Notes: a model not told the origin generated them from the sequence alone. 64,000 nt of DNA from an uncultured Eubacteriales bacterium (GCA_902801165.1 CADCHI010000005.1:42657-106656), one strand, 5' to 3'; numbered from the stretch's first letter, positions 28,515-38,075 are shown. A program made the numbers and translations.

Positions 28515-29438
28515 TCAAAGGATCAATCCGGCCGTCTCGTCGACGCCCATCAGAAGGTTCATGTTTTGTATGGCCGCGCCGGAGGCGCCCTTGCCCAGGT
28601 TGTCGAATCGGGCGGTCAGCACCAGCCGGCCCTCGCTTCCGCATACGGAGATCTCCATGGCGTCCCGGCCCGACAGCGCCGAGGCGGACATAAAGCCCGA
28701 CTCGCCGGCATCCTCCACGTATCGCACCACGGGCCCACGATAGACCTCCCGGTAGACCTGCCGCGCCGCCTCAACGCCGCCCGCGAGCAGTTCCTCGTGC
28801 ACCGGCACGCAGACCTCCATGCCGCTGTAGTAGTCCGCCACGATGGGGCTGAACACCGGCGGGCTCTCCAGTCCGCAGAGGCAGGCCATCTCCTTCAGGT
28901 GCTTGTGGGTCTGGCCGAGGCCATACTGCCTCGGCGCGTCCAGCAGCGGGTCCCGCTCAGACCCCTCGTATTCGGCGATCATCTTCTTGCCGCCGCCGGA
29001 GTAGCCCGTCAGTGAGAAGCAGCTCAGCTTCGCGTCCGCGGAAAGCACCCCCGCCTTCACCAGCGGCGCCACCAGGGCGATAAAGCCGCTGGCGTGGCAG
29101 CCCGGGTTGGCCACCCGCTTCGAAGTTCGGATGCGCTCCCGCTGACCGGCAAGCTCCGCCATGCCGTAGACCCACCCCGGCGCGGTCCTGTGGGCCGTGG
29201 AGGTGTCGATGACGGCGGTATGGTCGTTCTCGATCAGCGACACCGCCTCCACCGCCGCCGCGTCCGGCAGGCACAGGAAGGCGATGTCCGCGCCGTTCAG
29301 CGCCTCCCGACGCGCGCCGGGGTCCTTGCGCACATCCTCGCCGAGGACGATCAGCTCCACATCCCGTCGCTCGGCCAGGCGCTGGTAGATGCGCAGCCCG
29401 GTGGTGCCGGCGCTTCCGTCGATGAATACCTTCGTCAT
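28515..29438 (-). CDS. argC: N-acetyl-gamma-glutamyl-phosphate reductase, type 2
   Basis: The 307-residue NADPH-dependent enzyme has FIDGSAGTTGLRIYQRL (cofactor loop) and the catalytic Cys in VANPGCHASGF. The short form with LGEDVRKDP and AFLCLPDAAAVEA is the type 2 ArgC branch rather than the longer common type. The start at 29438 (MTKVFIDG) is by homology; ATG at 29444 is equally possible. First gene of the arg operon. Confidence 0.93.
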   Translation of the reverse strand: MTKVFIDGSAGTTGLRIYQRLAERRDVELIVLGEDVRKDPGARREALNGADIAFLCLPDAAAVEAVSLIENDHTAVIDTSTAHRTAPGWVYGMAELAGQRERIRTSKRVANPGCHASGFIALVAPLVKAGVLSADAKLSCFSLTGYSGGGKKMIAEYEGSERDPLLDAPRQYGLGQTHKHLKEMACLCGLESPPVFSPIVADYYSGMEVCVPVHEELLAGGVEAARQVYREVYRGPVVRYVEDAGESGFMSASALSGRDAMEISVCGSEGRLVLTARFDNLGKGASGAAIQNMNLLMGVDETAGLIL

Positions 29439-29514
29439 GCTCATCATTCCCCATGCCGCGAGCCCTCGGAACCATGCCCATGGATTCACGGTGATTTCTT
29501 ATAATTATGCATGC

Positions 29515-29543
29515 ATTATACCGCCATTTTCCGGCAATTGCAA
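29515..29543 (-). promoter_or_regulatory. Sigma-A promoter of argCJB
   Basis: On the minus strand TTGCAA (29543-29538) and TATAAT (29520-29515) with a 17-base spacer. AT-rich partly palindromic sequences flank it (ATGCATGCAT just downstream at 29507-29516 and an AT-rich stretch at 29545-29570), which could be ArgR/AhrC sites, but no clear ARG box was read. Confidence 0.7.
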
Positions 29544-29607
29544 GTTAATAATTGTATATATATGCATTAAATCATCCGTTCATGCCATATCCAAGCCATA
29601 AAGAAAA

Positions 29608-29817
29608 GGGCTCTTCACGGAAAGTTGAGGGATGACGACTCCCTCCGTCAGCCCTACGGGCTGACACCTCCCTCAACGAGGGAGGCAAAATAACCCGATT
29701 TCGCAGCCCAAAGGCTCCCTCCCAGAGGGAGCTGGCACGCGTGGCCGAAGGCTTAGCGGAGCGTTCAGCGTGACTGAGGGAGTTCTCATGAATCCCTCAA
29801 GAAAACGTGAAGAACCA
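29608..29817. mobile_element. MITE-like element, family B, copy 2
   Basis: About 210 bp with the same ends as 18605-18744: GGGCTCTTCACGGAAAG on the left and AAAACGTGAAGAACC on the right. The interior contains CCTCCCTCAACGAGGGAGG and CTCCCTCCCAGAGGGAG hairpins. It lies between the arg operon promoter and the pfkA terminator. Larger than copy 1 by 70 bp because of an extra hairpin segment. Confidence 0.7.
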
Positions 29818-29888
29818 AAAAAAGACCCCCTCTGCCCGGAACGACGCCATGTAAACGGCTGACGTCCTGGACGGAAAGGGGATCTTAT
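29818..29888 (-). terminator. Probable terminator of pfkA
   Basis: On the minus strand an imperfect long stem (GATCCCCTTTCC... pairing with ...AGAGGGGGTC) is followed by TTTTTTT (29824-29818), 47 bases after the pfkA stop. Confidence 0.6.
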
Positions 29889-29934
29889 TTCAACAGAATG
29901 AACTTGTACGGTGAATAACCCTGGGTCCCGCCGA

Positions 29935-30939
29935 TTACCGCAGCGGCGTCGCCATGCCGGCGGCGGACACGCTCATGGTCTCCAGCACCTGGTAGCGGTC
30001 CATCTGGAGGTGCTTCTGCATCTGCAGCGCCTCCTCGATGGGGATCTCGACCATGTCGCCGCCACGGGTGCCGACGATCAGGTTGCCCCGGCCCTCGGCC
30101 AGGGCCTTGACGGCGAAGTAGCCCATGCGGGTCGCGGTCTCGCGGTCGCGGGCGTTGGGCGAGCCGCCCCTCTGGATGTGGCCCAGCACCGTCACGCGGG
30201 GCTCGATGCCGATGGCCTCGTGGATGCGCTTGCCGATGTCCACGGCGCTGCCCACGCCCTCGGCCACCACGACCATGAAGTGGGTGCTGCCCGCCAGGCG
30301 CGCGTTGCGGATGCGCTCCACCACATCCCGCTCAAAGTTCAGTTCCCGCTCCGGCACCAGCACGGCGGTGGCGCCGATGGCGATGCCCACGTACAACGCC
30401 AGGAAGCCGGCGTTGCGGCCCATGACCTCCACCACGGAGCAGCGCTCGTGGGACTGCATGGTGTCCCTCAGGCGGTCGATGCAGTCGACGGCCGTGTTGC
30501 AGGCCGTGTCAAAGCCGATGGTGTAGTTGGAGCAGCCGATGTCGTTGTCGATGGTGGCCGGAATGCCGATCACCGGAATGCCCATCTTCGACAGCGCCAG
30601 CGCGCCCTGGAAGGTGCCGTCGCCACCGATGGCCACCACGGCGTCCAGGCCCAGCATGCGGCAGGTCGCCACCGCGCGGGCACGGCCCTTCTCGGAGAGA
30701 AACTCCTCGCTGCGGGCGGTGTAGAGCATCGTGCCGCCCCGGGAGAGGATGTGGCCCACGCTGGCCGCGTCCAGCACGACGAAGTCGCTGTTGATCAGTC
30801 CCTGCCAGCCCCTGCGGATGCCCACGCACTCGATGCCGTAGGCCACGGCCGTCCTCACCACGGCGCGCACCGCGGCGTTCATGCCCGGGGCGTCTCCACC
30901 GCTGGTCAGCACGCCGATGCGCCTGAACTTCTTATCCAT
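29935..30939 (-). CDS. pfkA: ATP-dependent 6-phosphofructokinase
   Basis: The 334-residue glycolytic enzyme phosphorylates fructose 6-phosphate. The start motif GVLTSGGDAPGMNAA, GGDGTFQGA (Gly after GGD indicates ATP rather than pyrophosphate as donor), catalytic PATIDNDI and the substrate motif EVMGRNAGFLA are visible. The ATG at 30939 has GGAAG upstream. It is monocistronic with its own promoter and terminator. Confidence 0.95.
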   Translation of the reverse strand: MDKKFRRIGVLTSGGDAPGMNAAVRAVVRTAVAYGIECVGIRRGWQGLINSDFVVLDAASVGHILSRGGTMLYTARSEEFLSEKGRARAVATCRMLGLDAVVAIGGDGTFQGALALSKMGIPVIGIPATIDNDIGCSNYTIGFDTACNTAVDCIDRLRDTMQSHERCSVVEVMGRNAGFLALYVGIAIGATAVLVPERELNFERDVVERIRNARLAGSTHFMVVVAEGVGSAVDIGKRIHEAIGIEPRVTVLGHIQRGGSPNARDRETATRMGYFAVKALAEGRGNLIVGTRGGDMVEIPIEEALQMQKHLQMDRYQVLETMSVSAAGMATPLR

Positions 30940-31009
30940 AGTAACTACTTCCTTTCCCTGTGTCTGTCGCCGCCGCGGACCTCGCCGCGCCGGATTGCTT
31001 CCACTGGGT

Positions 31010-31038
31010 ATTATACTATATCGGTATCCTTTTGGCAA
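31010..31038 (-). promoter_or_regulatory. Sigma-A promoter of pfkA
   Basis: Minus-strand TTGCCA (31038-31033) and TATAAT (31015-31010), 17-base spacer, followed by a leader of about 65 bases. Confidence 0.75.
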
Positions 31039-31084
31039 CCTTCCCCAGAGGATTTGGCCAATGATCCCCGCACTTTCCGACTCA

Positions 31085-33487
31085 TCAGTCCGGCAGCAGC
31101 TCGATCACCTCTCCGGGCCGGGTGTCCAGCTCAAGCGTCTCCCCCACGACCCTCCTGCCGTTCAGGCGCAGCGCCCTTCCCGGCCAGGGGTTCGCGATCC
31201 GGAGCGCGCCGCCCACGGGGCATTCGATTCGCGCCCGGGCGACCTCGCCGCCCGCGAGCTCTGCCGCCACCACGAAGCCGCCCCGGGCCCTGAGGCCGAA
31301 GAACCGCGCGTTGGGCAGGCTCCGCCTCGGCCACACCGGGAACAGCCGCAGCGTGCCCTGGTGGGAAATCAGCATCATCTCCTGGAGCGTGTTGGGCACC
31401 GTGGAGAGGTTTTCGATGCCGTGGGGATTGCCCTCGACGAAGCCGTTGGGCAGCCCCGTGCGGGCCAGCTTGTCCCGCAGCCGCTCGAGGATCACCTCCG
31501 GGTCGAAGCCCACGCGCACCGCCGCCGGGAAGAACAGGCAGCCCAGGTTTGTAGCGTTCCACGCCCCCGCTGCCCGGACCTCTCCGCTTGCGCCGCCGGC
31601 GCGGCTCAGCCCGCGCTCCATTTCGGACAGCGCCGCCACGGTGTTGCGGGCGATCTCAAGTTCTTCGGCCGGGGAGTCCAGGCCAATCGCGCCGCCGGGA
31701 TAGATCTGCATCACGTTCCCGGGGAAGCTCATCGACCACTTGCCGCCCCTGCCCTCGTTGTAGAACACCTGCTTCGAGCGCAGCGCCTCCGGGATCACCG
31801 ACGCCAGCGACGCCCCGCCCTCGTTCCACAGGGTGGGATTTTCGCCGATTTCGTCGATGGTGCCCGTGGGATAGGGCGCAAGCCGGGCAAGGATGTCCCG
31901 CCAGGCGGGCCGCCTGTCCGCGTCCAGGCCGAGGAACGCGCTGGCGTCCAGCATGTCGGCAAAGAAGCTGCGCAGGTAGCCCAGCGTGTTCGCCGGGTCC
32001 TCCGGCTCGCCGTGGAGCTCCACGTCCCGGGTGGTGCGCTCGTGCATGCCGTCGCCGACCACGTGCAGCACGCCGTCCCGGTCCACCAGGTCGCGCTCCC
32101 AGAACTCCGCCACAGACCGCAGGAATGGGTACACCCTGGCGAGGTAGTCCCGGTCCATGGACAGCCGCCAGCGCAGCAGCATGTTCAGCGCCCCGTGCAC
32201 CGCCGGGGACTTCATGTGCAGCAGCAGCGCCTCGCTGACTATGCCCTTCGGCCCCAGGCCCAGGGGCAGGTACACCCCGGGATGGCCCAGCAGCCTCTGG
32301 CTCATCTCCCGGCCCACGTCCAGCATATCCAGGTAAGGGGCGTCGTGGGGGTCGGATTGCCGGAAGTGTCCCGAAACCAGCAGCCCCAAATAGGGCGTCT
32401 GGTGGTTGTAGTTGATCTTGTAGTTGCCGTTCCAGGCCATGCGGTCGAAGGTGCTGATGCCCAGTATGTTCGGCGGGTAGTCCGGGTCCCGGGAGAGGCT
32501 GGCCATCATGTACTGGGACAGGCAGTAGCTGTCCACCAGGGCGTCGTCCTCCGTCCAGACGCCGGACTCGTCCCAGAAGCCGCGCCACCAGCGCAGGTGC
32601 GCCTCGCGCAGGGCTTCCACGTCCGGCTCGGTCATCCACCGGGCCCGGGAGCGGGCGTATTCCACCGGCCGGGCGGTCTTGGCCCAGCTGCGGGCCGCGA
32701 ACACGAAGGTCCGCCGCTCGCCGGGGCGCAGCGTCACCGCCGTATCCTCCGCCCCGATGAACCGGGCGCCAAAGGCCAGCTTCGTGGGGATGTCCACCCC
32801 ATCGGAGAACTCCCGCCAGCCCCAGGCCAGCCCGTCTCGGACGTTGCGGACCTGCAGCGGTTTCCCGCCCACGATCCCCCGGAAGGTGCCCGCCAGGACC
32901 TCGTCGTCCTCGCAGTCGCCCATGCAGTCCACGCCGGCGTCGCAGCCCTTCCCCGTCTCGTTGGGGAAGCGGAACTCAAAGGAGACCTCGCACGCAAAGT
33001 CCGCCTCGAAAGCGACGATGAGCACGTTCTCCCCCGCCGCGACCCAGCTGTCCATGCGCAGCGCGCCGCCGCCGGGCCGCGTGAACACGGCGCGGGTAGT
33101 GGCGTCCTCGAAGGTCTGGCGCACCTCATACGCCGCGCCTTCCAGCGCCGGGATGTCGAACACCACCCGGCCCAGGGGCCGGGGACTGCCCAGCGCCACG
33201 GGCGGGTCGCGCCGGGCGACGGCGTTGTCGTGGAAGAAGGCGTAGTTCGGGTTGGACTGCATCTGCCAGAAGTCGTTGGTGGTCACCCAGAACTGGGGCC
33301 ACCTCGGCGGCCCCGCCAGCGCGGCCAGCAGGTCGCCGTTGCCGAGCATCGGCGCGTCGATGGCCGTGCCCGCGCCCTCCCAGATCTTCCAGCGCCCTCC
33401 GCCGGAGACGTCCACGCCCCCGGCGGGCACCATCCGCGGCGGCCGGGTGAACACGTTGTGCCTGTCCTTTACATAGTTCTGATTCAT
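31085..33487 (-). CDS. Six-hairpin glycosidase-like protein (distantly GH95/GH65-like), cytoplasmic
   Basis: The 800-residue protein has no signal peptide. The first 280 residues look like a beta-sandwich domain (GNGDLLAALAGPPRWPQFWVT; FRFPNETGKG), and the rest like an (alpha/alpha)6 barrel (AWNGNYKINYNHQTPYLGLL near 340; GDGMHERTTRDVELHGEPED near 480; GGKWSMSFPGN; PNGFVEGNPHGIENLSTVPN near 680). This beta-sandwich plus barrel layout is that of clan GH-L/GH95-type enzymes, but the usual family motifs are not matched. Substrate unknown; an alpha-fucoside or rhamnoside would fit the other glycosidases here. GGAGGAG precedes the ATG at 33487. Confidence 0.6.
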   Translation of the reverse strand: MNQNYVKDRHNVFTRPPRMVPAGGVDVSGGGRWKIWEGAGTAIDAPMLGNGDLLAALAGPPRWPQFWVTTNDFWQMQSNPNYAFFHDNAVARRDPPVALGSPRPLGRVVFDIPALEGAAYEVRQTFEDATTRAVFTRPGGGALRMDSWVAAGENVLIVAFEADFACEVSFEFRFPNETGKGCDAGVDCMGDCEDDEVLAGTFRGIVGGKPLQVRNVRDGLAWGWREFSDGVDIPTKLAFGARFIGAEDTAVTLRPGERRTFVFAARSWAKTARPVEYARSRARWMTEPDVEALREAHLRWWRGFWDESGVWTEDDALVDSYCLSQYMMASLSRDPDYPPNILGISTFDRMAWNGNYKINYNHQTPYLGLLVSGHFRQSDPHDAPYLDMLDVGREMSQRLLGHPGVYLPLGLGPKGIVSEALLLHMKSPAVHGALNMLLRWRLSMDRDYLARVYPFLRSVAEFWERDLVDRDGVLHVVGDGMHERTTRDVELHGEPEDPANTLGYLRSFFADMLDASAFLGLDADRRPAWRDILARLAPYPTGTIDEIGENPTLWNEGGASLASVIPEALRSKQVFYNEGRGGKWSMSFPGNVMQIYPGGAIGLDSPAEELEIARNTVAALSEMERGLSRAGGASGEVRAAGAWNATNLGCLFFPAAVRVGFDPEVILERLRDKLARTGLPNGFVEGNPHGIENLSTVPNTLQEMMLISHQGTLRLFPVWPRRSLPNARFFGLRARGGFVVAAELAGGEVARARIECPVGGALRIANPWPGRALRLNGRRVVGETLELDTRPGEVIELLPD

Positions 33488-33537
33488 CACATTCTCCTCC
33501 GCGCGGCCCGCCTTCCGGCGCGGGCGCGCGTCTTCTC

Positions 33538-33639
33538 TTATCCGGGTATATAGACGGCGATCATTCGGGCGACCCCGTCGATGTCCACGCCGTTCTTGAA
33601 GCCAGAGGCCGCCGCGAAACCATCGCCGAAAGCTGTCAA
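33538..33639 (-). other. Short open frame, possibly the tail of a lost gene
   Basis: A 33-codon frame with a TTG start reads LTAFGDGFAAASGFKNGV then DIDGVARMIAVYIPG and stops 51 bases before the glycosidase ATG. It has no ribosome site. The balanced composition looks like a real protein C-terminus rather than random sequence, so it may be a remnant. Very tentative. Confidence 0.2.
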
Positions 33640-33642
33640 TCA

Positions 33643-33696
33643 GAAAAAAACTGCCCCGCGACGCACGGGAGCCGCGGCTGCAAGCGCGGCGTCCCC
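33643..33696 (-). terminator. Possible terminator of tRNA-Leu
   Basis: On the minus strand a GC-rich hairpin (GCCGCG...CGCGGC with GGG/CCC extension) is followed by a TTTTTTT run at 33649-33643. It starts about 65 bases after the tRNA 3' end. Confidence 0.4.
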
Positions 33697-33759
33697 GCGC
33701 CGGGACGAGCCAAGTCAGCCGCAGGATCCCCTGCCATTGTGAGACAGCATCCTGTTGAA

Positions 33760-33845
33760 TGGTGCGGCAGGCGGGGCTCGAACCCGCACACCCAGGGGGT
33801 ATCAGATTTTAAGTCTGAGGCGTCTGCCAATTCCGCCACTGCCGC
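33760..33845 (-). tRNA. tRNA-Leu (anticodon UAA)
   Basis: The 86-base class II tRNA has acceptor stem GCGGCAG/CTGCCGC, an encoded CCA, anticodon loop CTTAAAA with anticodon TAA in stem CAGA/TCTG, a short variable arm, and T-loop GTTCGAGCC. All arms fold by eye. Its promoter lies at 33856-33884. Confidence 0.95.
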
Positions 33846-33855
33846 GCACACCCGG

Positions 33856-33884
33856 ATTATATCACAGTTTTTCGCGCAAGACAA
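33856..33884 (-). promoter_or_regulatory. Promoter of tRNA-Leu
   Basis: Minus-strand TTGTCT (33884-33879) and TATAAT (33861-33856), 17-base spacer, about 10 bases upstream of the mature 5' end. Confidence 0.75.
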
Positions 33885-33932
33885 GTGGCAATCGCGGCGG
33901 GCCTTACCCCGTTCGACTGCCGCGTTTCCGGC

Positions 33933-36900
33933 TCATTCCGCGGCGGCGCAGGCCTCGGCGTAGGGAATCGGCGGCAGGCCGAAGCGGGTGCCGTCCTCGC
34001 GGTAGATCATGAACACCACCATCAGATCCTCGATGTCCGCGGCAGGCTTCAATTCAAACCCCGTGCGGCCCTCGGCGTCCCGGTCGAGGAAGTAGTCCTC
34101 GGAATCCACGTATTCCCAGTCGAAATCGCTCTCGATACAGCCGTCCTCCAGCAGCTCGAATCGCTCGCGGTTCAAGAAGCTCTTCACACGGCCCATGCTG
34201 ATGGGGGTGAACACGTCGGTCTCGACATCCATGGTCTTGACGCCGAATTCCGTCACCCGCGCGCCGTCCGCGTCCAATTCCACGATCAGCGGATCGTAGC
34301 TGTGCATCCACCAGTAGCTGTTGGTCAAGGTGCCGACGCACTGCACATCGTATCTCCACGCGCCGTCGGACCTGACGATGTACTGGATCGCCGCGAGGGG
34401 ATCGCCCCGCACCGCGCAGAGCAGGCCGGAGAAGGGCGCGCGCAATTCATCGCCATGCAGGCTGCCGGTAAACACGCCGGCGATGTTTTCGATCACGTCG
34501 CCGTCCACGCGCACCAGGCAGGCCTCGCAGCTGCGCATCCCGGCGACCTGGGCGTCCGTCACCCTGTGAGTCAGCGTGACGGCGTACCGCTCCGGCGCGT
34601 CGGGCAGGTCCACCTCCCGGTCGATCAGCTCCCACGGGTCCATGGGCTCGTCCAGCCAGTCGGGCAGGGCAAGCCGAACGCCGAAGGTCGGCTGGTCGTC
34701 CATCGCGTCGGGCAGCACCGGGTCCGTGAACTCCAGGGTGAAGGGCGACAGGTACGCCATCCCCTCTCCGTCGCAGAAGCCCAGCGCCAGCGCCACGCGC
34801 TCCAGAGGCTCGTCCATCAGGCCCACTCCGGCCAGGTCCAGCTCGAACCGGCAGCGCTCGCGGGTGCTGGGCTGCAGCATCATCAGGGTGGTCAGCAGGC
34901 GCTTCTCCTCCCCGATCTCCAGCTGCAGTGCCTCAAAGGAGTGCTCGTACGCGCAGGTCAGGTCCACACACTTGCCGTTGACATAGGCGTTGTCCAGGAA
35001 CAGGTAGATCAGCTCTCCCTCCTCGATGTCGTTCCAGCTGTCCATATCGAACGACAGCCTGCCGTCCTCCACGCCCATGGCGTGGAAGCGCATGGCCAAC
35101 TGGCCGAAGTCGTACATCGGCGTGTAGGCGCTGGGGTCCCCGGGCTCGACGCCGGTGACGAGGGGGTGCTCCAGGGGCAGGTCCACGCAGCGATCGGCCA
35201 CGCCCACGTGCTCCCACACCAGGGAGATGGTCTCGATCTCGCCGATCTGCCAGTATTCCAGGCCGTTCACCGCCTCGAGGCCGGCGCTGGAGCCCCGGGG
35301 TCCGCTGGTCGGCTCGATGGTGAGCTCCAGGAACACCTCCGTGTCATTGGGGAGGACGGCGTCGTAGTCGTAATCTCCCCGGGGGCAGAAGCAGTTGTCC
35401 CGGAAGTAGAAGCCGTTGATCTTGCTGGAGAAGCGCCTCAGCGTGACGGGGATCGCCTCCCCGCTGTGGTTGTGGATGTGCAGTAGCGCGGTGAGCACGT
35501 CGCCGTCCCGGCGCGCCAGGTCCAGCAGCTCGTAGTCCACGCCGTCCTGCTCCGCCGAGGCGGAGTGGATGTAGTCGTCCCGGTGGCGCGTGATGAGGTT
35601 GCCCACCTCCAGCTCCGTCTCCGCCGCGAGGGTGTAGGTGCCCAGCGTGGTCATGACGGTTCTGCCCTCCGCGTCCGCGTCCACCCGGCGCACCTCCACG
35701 TTCAGGGCGACGGAGCGCACCAGGGTGTCCGACATCGGCGGCAGGCGCTCCGGCTCCACGCGGTAATAGCACCGCAGCGTCTGGCCGGGCTGGCAATAGC
35801 CCATGGCCTTGTCGAACATGTCGTTCTCCAGCAGCACGTCGTTGAGCATCACGCCGGCGGGCTGCAGGCGCAGCAGGCCGTCCGTGTGGTTCTCCACCTC
35901 CAGCCGCAGGTGCACGCCGCCGGCGGTGTCGGCCTCGACCGCGTCCACCCGGGTCAGCCGGAGGGTCGCGACGTCGTCGTCTCCCGCCACGGCGTCCACC
36001 TCGGCGCTGGCGGTCAGGGTGGGATTGGCCAGCGGGATCAGGTCGCTGGCGAAGGGCTCGTCGCGGGTATCGTTGACCACGAACTGGGCGTACAGGTTCA
36101 TGCCGTCCGAGTGGGTGGTGCGCATCTGGAGCCGCCATGGTGATTCGCTGTCGATCTCGACGTACTCATTGGTGTTGTTTCCAAAGATGCCGACGCCGCC
36201 GCTGACGCCGCCGATGAAATAGGGCCACCGGGAAAAGGGCAGTGTGTTGCCGTCCTCATCCCGGGCGATGGAGCGCCGGCTGTTCATGAACATGATCGAG
36301 CGCCACTTTTCGGTGTCCAGCTTCCGGGCGCTCTTGCCCAGGTTCAGCTCGCCCTCGTCCAGAGAGATCACGCCCTCGATCTCCAGCTCGCCGTCCTCCC
36401 CCATGGCGCAGCGCAGGATCGCCGCCTCGTTTTCGTAGTCCTCCGCGCGCGCGTCGTCCGTAATGGTGTAGGCCGCGTGCTGGGCGAAGGTGGAGGTCTG
36501 GAGCACCACGATGACGAAGTAGCTGTCCCCGACCACGGTGTAGTTCAGCTGGCCGGTGATGGGCTGGCCGTACTCGTCCACGGCGTAAAGGCCGGTGAAG
36601 TCGTACTCCGCCCGAAGCGCGCCGTCCTCGCCCAGGGCCACGCCATCCACGGTATAGACCTGGCTGTAGACGTCCGCGTTGCCGGGATACTCCGCCAGGA
36701 CCAGCACCTCCGCCGAGGCGAAGTTTTCCGCCTGCTCCGGCGTCAGGGTCAGGGAGAGCTCCTGGGTGTGGCGGGCGTCGTCGTATTCGCCCCTCGCCTC
36801 CAGGCCGCTGAAGTCAGCCAGGGCGCCGCCCAGCCAAAGCGCGGCGTAGCGCTCCAGGTAGTCCCGGTAGCCCTTGGAGAAGCCCAGGCCGTCGTACTGT

Positions 36901-38003
36901 TCGCTCCAGCTGGATTCATAGTAGCCCTTGTTGTGGTAGGGCGAGTAGACGGACAGGCCGTTGGCCCGGGCCTGGTTGCTGCGCTGGTAGACCACCGCGT
37001 CCCGGATGGCCGCCGCCAGCGTGTCCACCCCCGCGGTGTCCGCGCCGGAATACTGCTCCGCCAGGTCCTGGAGGTCCACCAGGTCGTACTCCCAGCCGGT
37101 GGTCTCGCGGCCGAAGGCCTTGGCGTCCCGGCGGTGGTTGGAGAAGCCGGAGAAGCTCTTCGCGTCCACCATGCCGCCGATGCCGGCGAACAGCGCGTCC
37201 ATGCGCCGCTCCACCGCCTCGATCCGGGACAGGTCCACGCAGGCCAGGGTCAGGGACAGGTCCCCCGCGCCGGGGACGTCGAAGTAGCTGTCCACCGCCC
37301 GGCGGCCCGTCGCCGCGCCGTCGGCGTCGCCCTCGATGCCATTCAGGAAGGCGTAGTTCCAGCCGGTGGCGGGCTCGGTCTCCTGGGAGGCGATCATGTA
37401 TTTCGCGTAAGGCGCGCACACCGAGGCCGTCTCCACCGCGTTCATCAGGCAGGCGTCAAAGCCGATCCAGGCCAGCTTGCCGTCCCCCGCGAAGGGACTG
37501 GCCGCCAGCGCGGCCTCCAGCTCCGTGAGGGACAGGCTGTCGTTGCCGTTCAGGGAATCGAAGCAGACGCCCTCCATGGGGCCGCCGCCGTGGTCCCACA
37601 GGATCAGCGCGTAGTTCTCGGCTGGAAAGCGCTCCGCCGCCAGGTTCAGGAACCAGGCGAGGTTGTCCGCCTCGCCCATGTTCACGGCGTCCCGGCTCTC
37701 CACGGCGCGCAGGCCCCGCCTGCCCGCCTGGAGCACATAGGTCGTCGCCGGATCGTAACCCAGCTCCCAGCTTTTGGAGCCGCCCACCATCAGCACGAGG
37801 TTGACCAGCCCGTCGTCAAAGCCGGAGGCCATCATCTCCTGGATGTCCGCGGTGGCCGCGCCCTGGCTGCTCTCCAGGTCGCTGCCGGTCATGTAGACCA
37901 TCAGCGTCAGGGCCTTCCCCGGCGCCTCGGCCCGCCCGGGCAAATCGGGAAGCATCGCCGCCAGCAGTGCCAGCAGCGCCAGGGTCAAAAACCGCTTCGC
38001 CAT
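33933..38003 (-). CDS. Giant secreted clostripain-family (C11) cysteine peptidase, paralogue 2
   Basis: The 1356-residue protein has a signal peptide (MAKRFLTLALLALLAAM) and a C11 domain (about 30-400) with LMVYMTGSDLES, catalytic His in LILWDHGGGPMEG and Cys in IGFDACLMNAVE. The C-terminal 950 residues are acidic beta-rich modules homologous to those of the protein at 14619-18578 (for example VDYELLDLARRDGDVLTALL here against VNWQLLSLTQDAESLDALLY there), so the two are full-length paralogues. The ATG at 38003 has GGGAG 8 bases upstream. It is the last gene of Crp-capA-clostripain on one strand (72-base gap to capA). Confidence 0.85.
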   Translation of the reverse strand: MAKRFLTLALLALLAAMLPDLPGRAEAPGKALTLMVYMTGSDLESSQGAATADIQEMMASGFDDGLVNLVLMVGGSKSWELGYDPATTYVLQAGRRGLRAVESRDAVNMGEADNLAWFLNLAAERFPAENYALILWDHGGGPMEGVCFDSLNGNDSLSLTELEAALAASPFAGDGKLAWIGFDACLMNAVETASVCAPYAKYMIASQETEPATGWNYAFLNGIEGDADGAATGRRAVDSYFDVPGAGDLSLTLACVDLSRIEAVERRMDALFAGIGGMVDAKSFSGFSNHRRDAKAFGRETTGWEYDLVDLQDLAEQYSGADTAGVDTLAAAIRDAVVYQRSNQARANGLSVYSPYHNKGYYESSWSEQYDGLGFSKGYRDYLERYAALWLGGALADFSGLEARGEYDDARHTQELSLTLTPEQAENFASAEVLVLAEYPGNADVYSQVYTVDGVALGEDGALRAEYDFTGLYAVDEYGQPITGQLNYTVVGDSYFVIVVLQTSTFAQHAAYTITDDARAEDYENEAAILRCAMGEDGELEIEGVISLDEGELNLGKSARKLDTEKWRSIMFMNSRRSIARDEDGNTLPFSRWPYFIGGVSGGVGIFGNNTNEYVEIDSESPWRLQMRTTHSDGMNLYAQFVVNDTRDEPFASDLIPLANPTLTASAEVDAVAGDDDVATLRLTRVDAVEADTAGGVHLRLEVENHTDGLLRLQPAGVMLNDVLLENDMFDKAMGYCQPGQTLRCYYRVEPERLPPMSDTLVRSVALNVEVRRVDADAEGRTVMTTLGTYTLAAETELEVGNLITRHRDDYIHSASAEQDGVDYELLDLARRDGDVLTALLHIHNHSGEAIPVTLRRFSSKINGFYFRDNCFCPRGDYDYDAVLPNDTEVFLELTIEPTSGPRGSSAGLEAVNGLEYWQIGEIETISLVWEHVGVADRCVDLPLEHPLVTGVEPGDPSAYTPMYDFGQLAMRFHAMGVEDGRLSFDMDSWNDIEEGELIYLFLDNAYVNGKCVDLTCAYEHSFEALQLEIGEEKRLLTTLMMLQPSTRERCRFELDLAGVGLMDEPLERVALALGFCDGEGMAYLSPFTLEFTDPVLPDAMDDQPTFGVRLALPDWLDEPMDPWELIDREVDLPDAPERYAVTLTHRVTDAQVAGMRSCEACLVRVDGDVIENIAGVFTGSLHGDELRAPFSGLLCAVRGDPLAAIQYIVRSDGAWRYDVQCVGTLTNSYWWMHSYDPLIVELDADGARVTEFGVKTMDVETDVFTPISMGRVKSFLNRERFELLEDGCIESDFDWEYVDSEDYFLDRDAEGRTGFELKPAADIEDLMVVFMIYREDGTRFGLPPIPYAEACAAAE

Positions 38004-38075
38004 AACCATTTCTCCCGGGCCGGCTCCGTCCGCCGCCCTCCGGTCGTTCGCGCCTGTTCCCTTCCGCCGCTTCCG

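Noticed and set aside
30881-33553. An 890-codon plus-strand frame opposite pfkA and the glycosidase
   Set aside because: Antisense artefact. The minus-strand proteins have clear motifs and ribosome sites.
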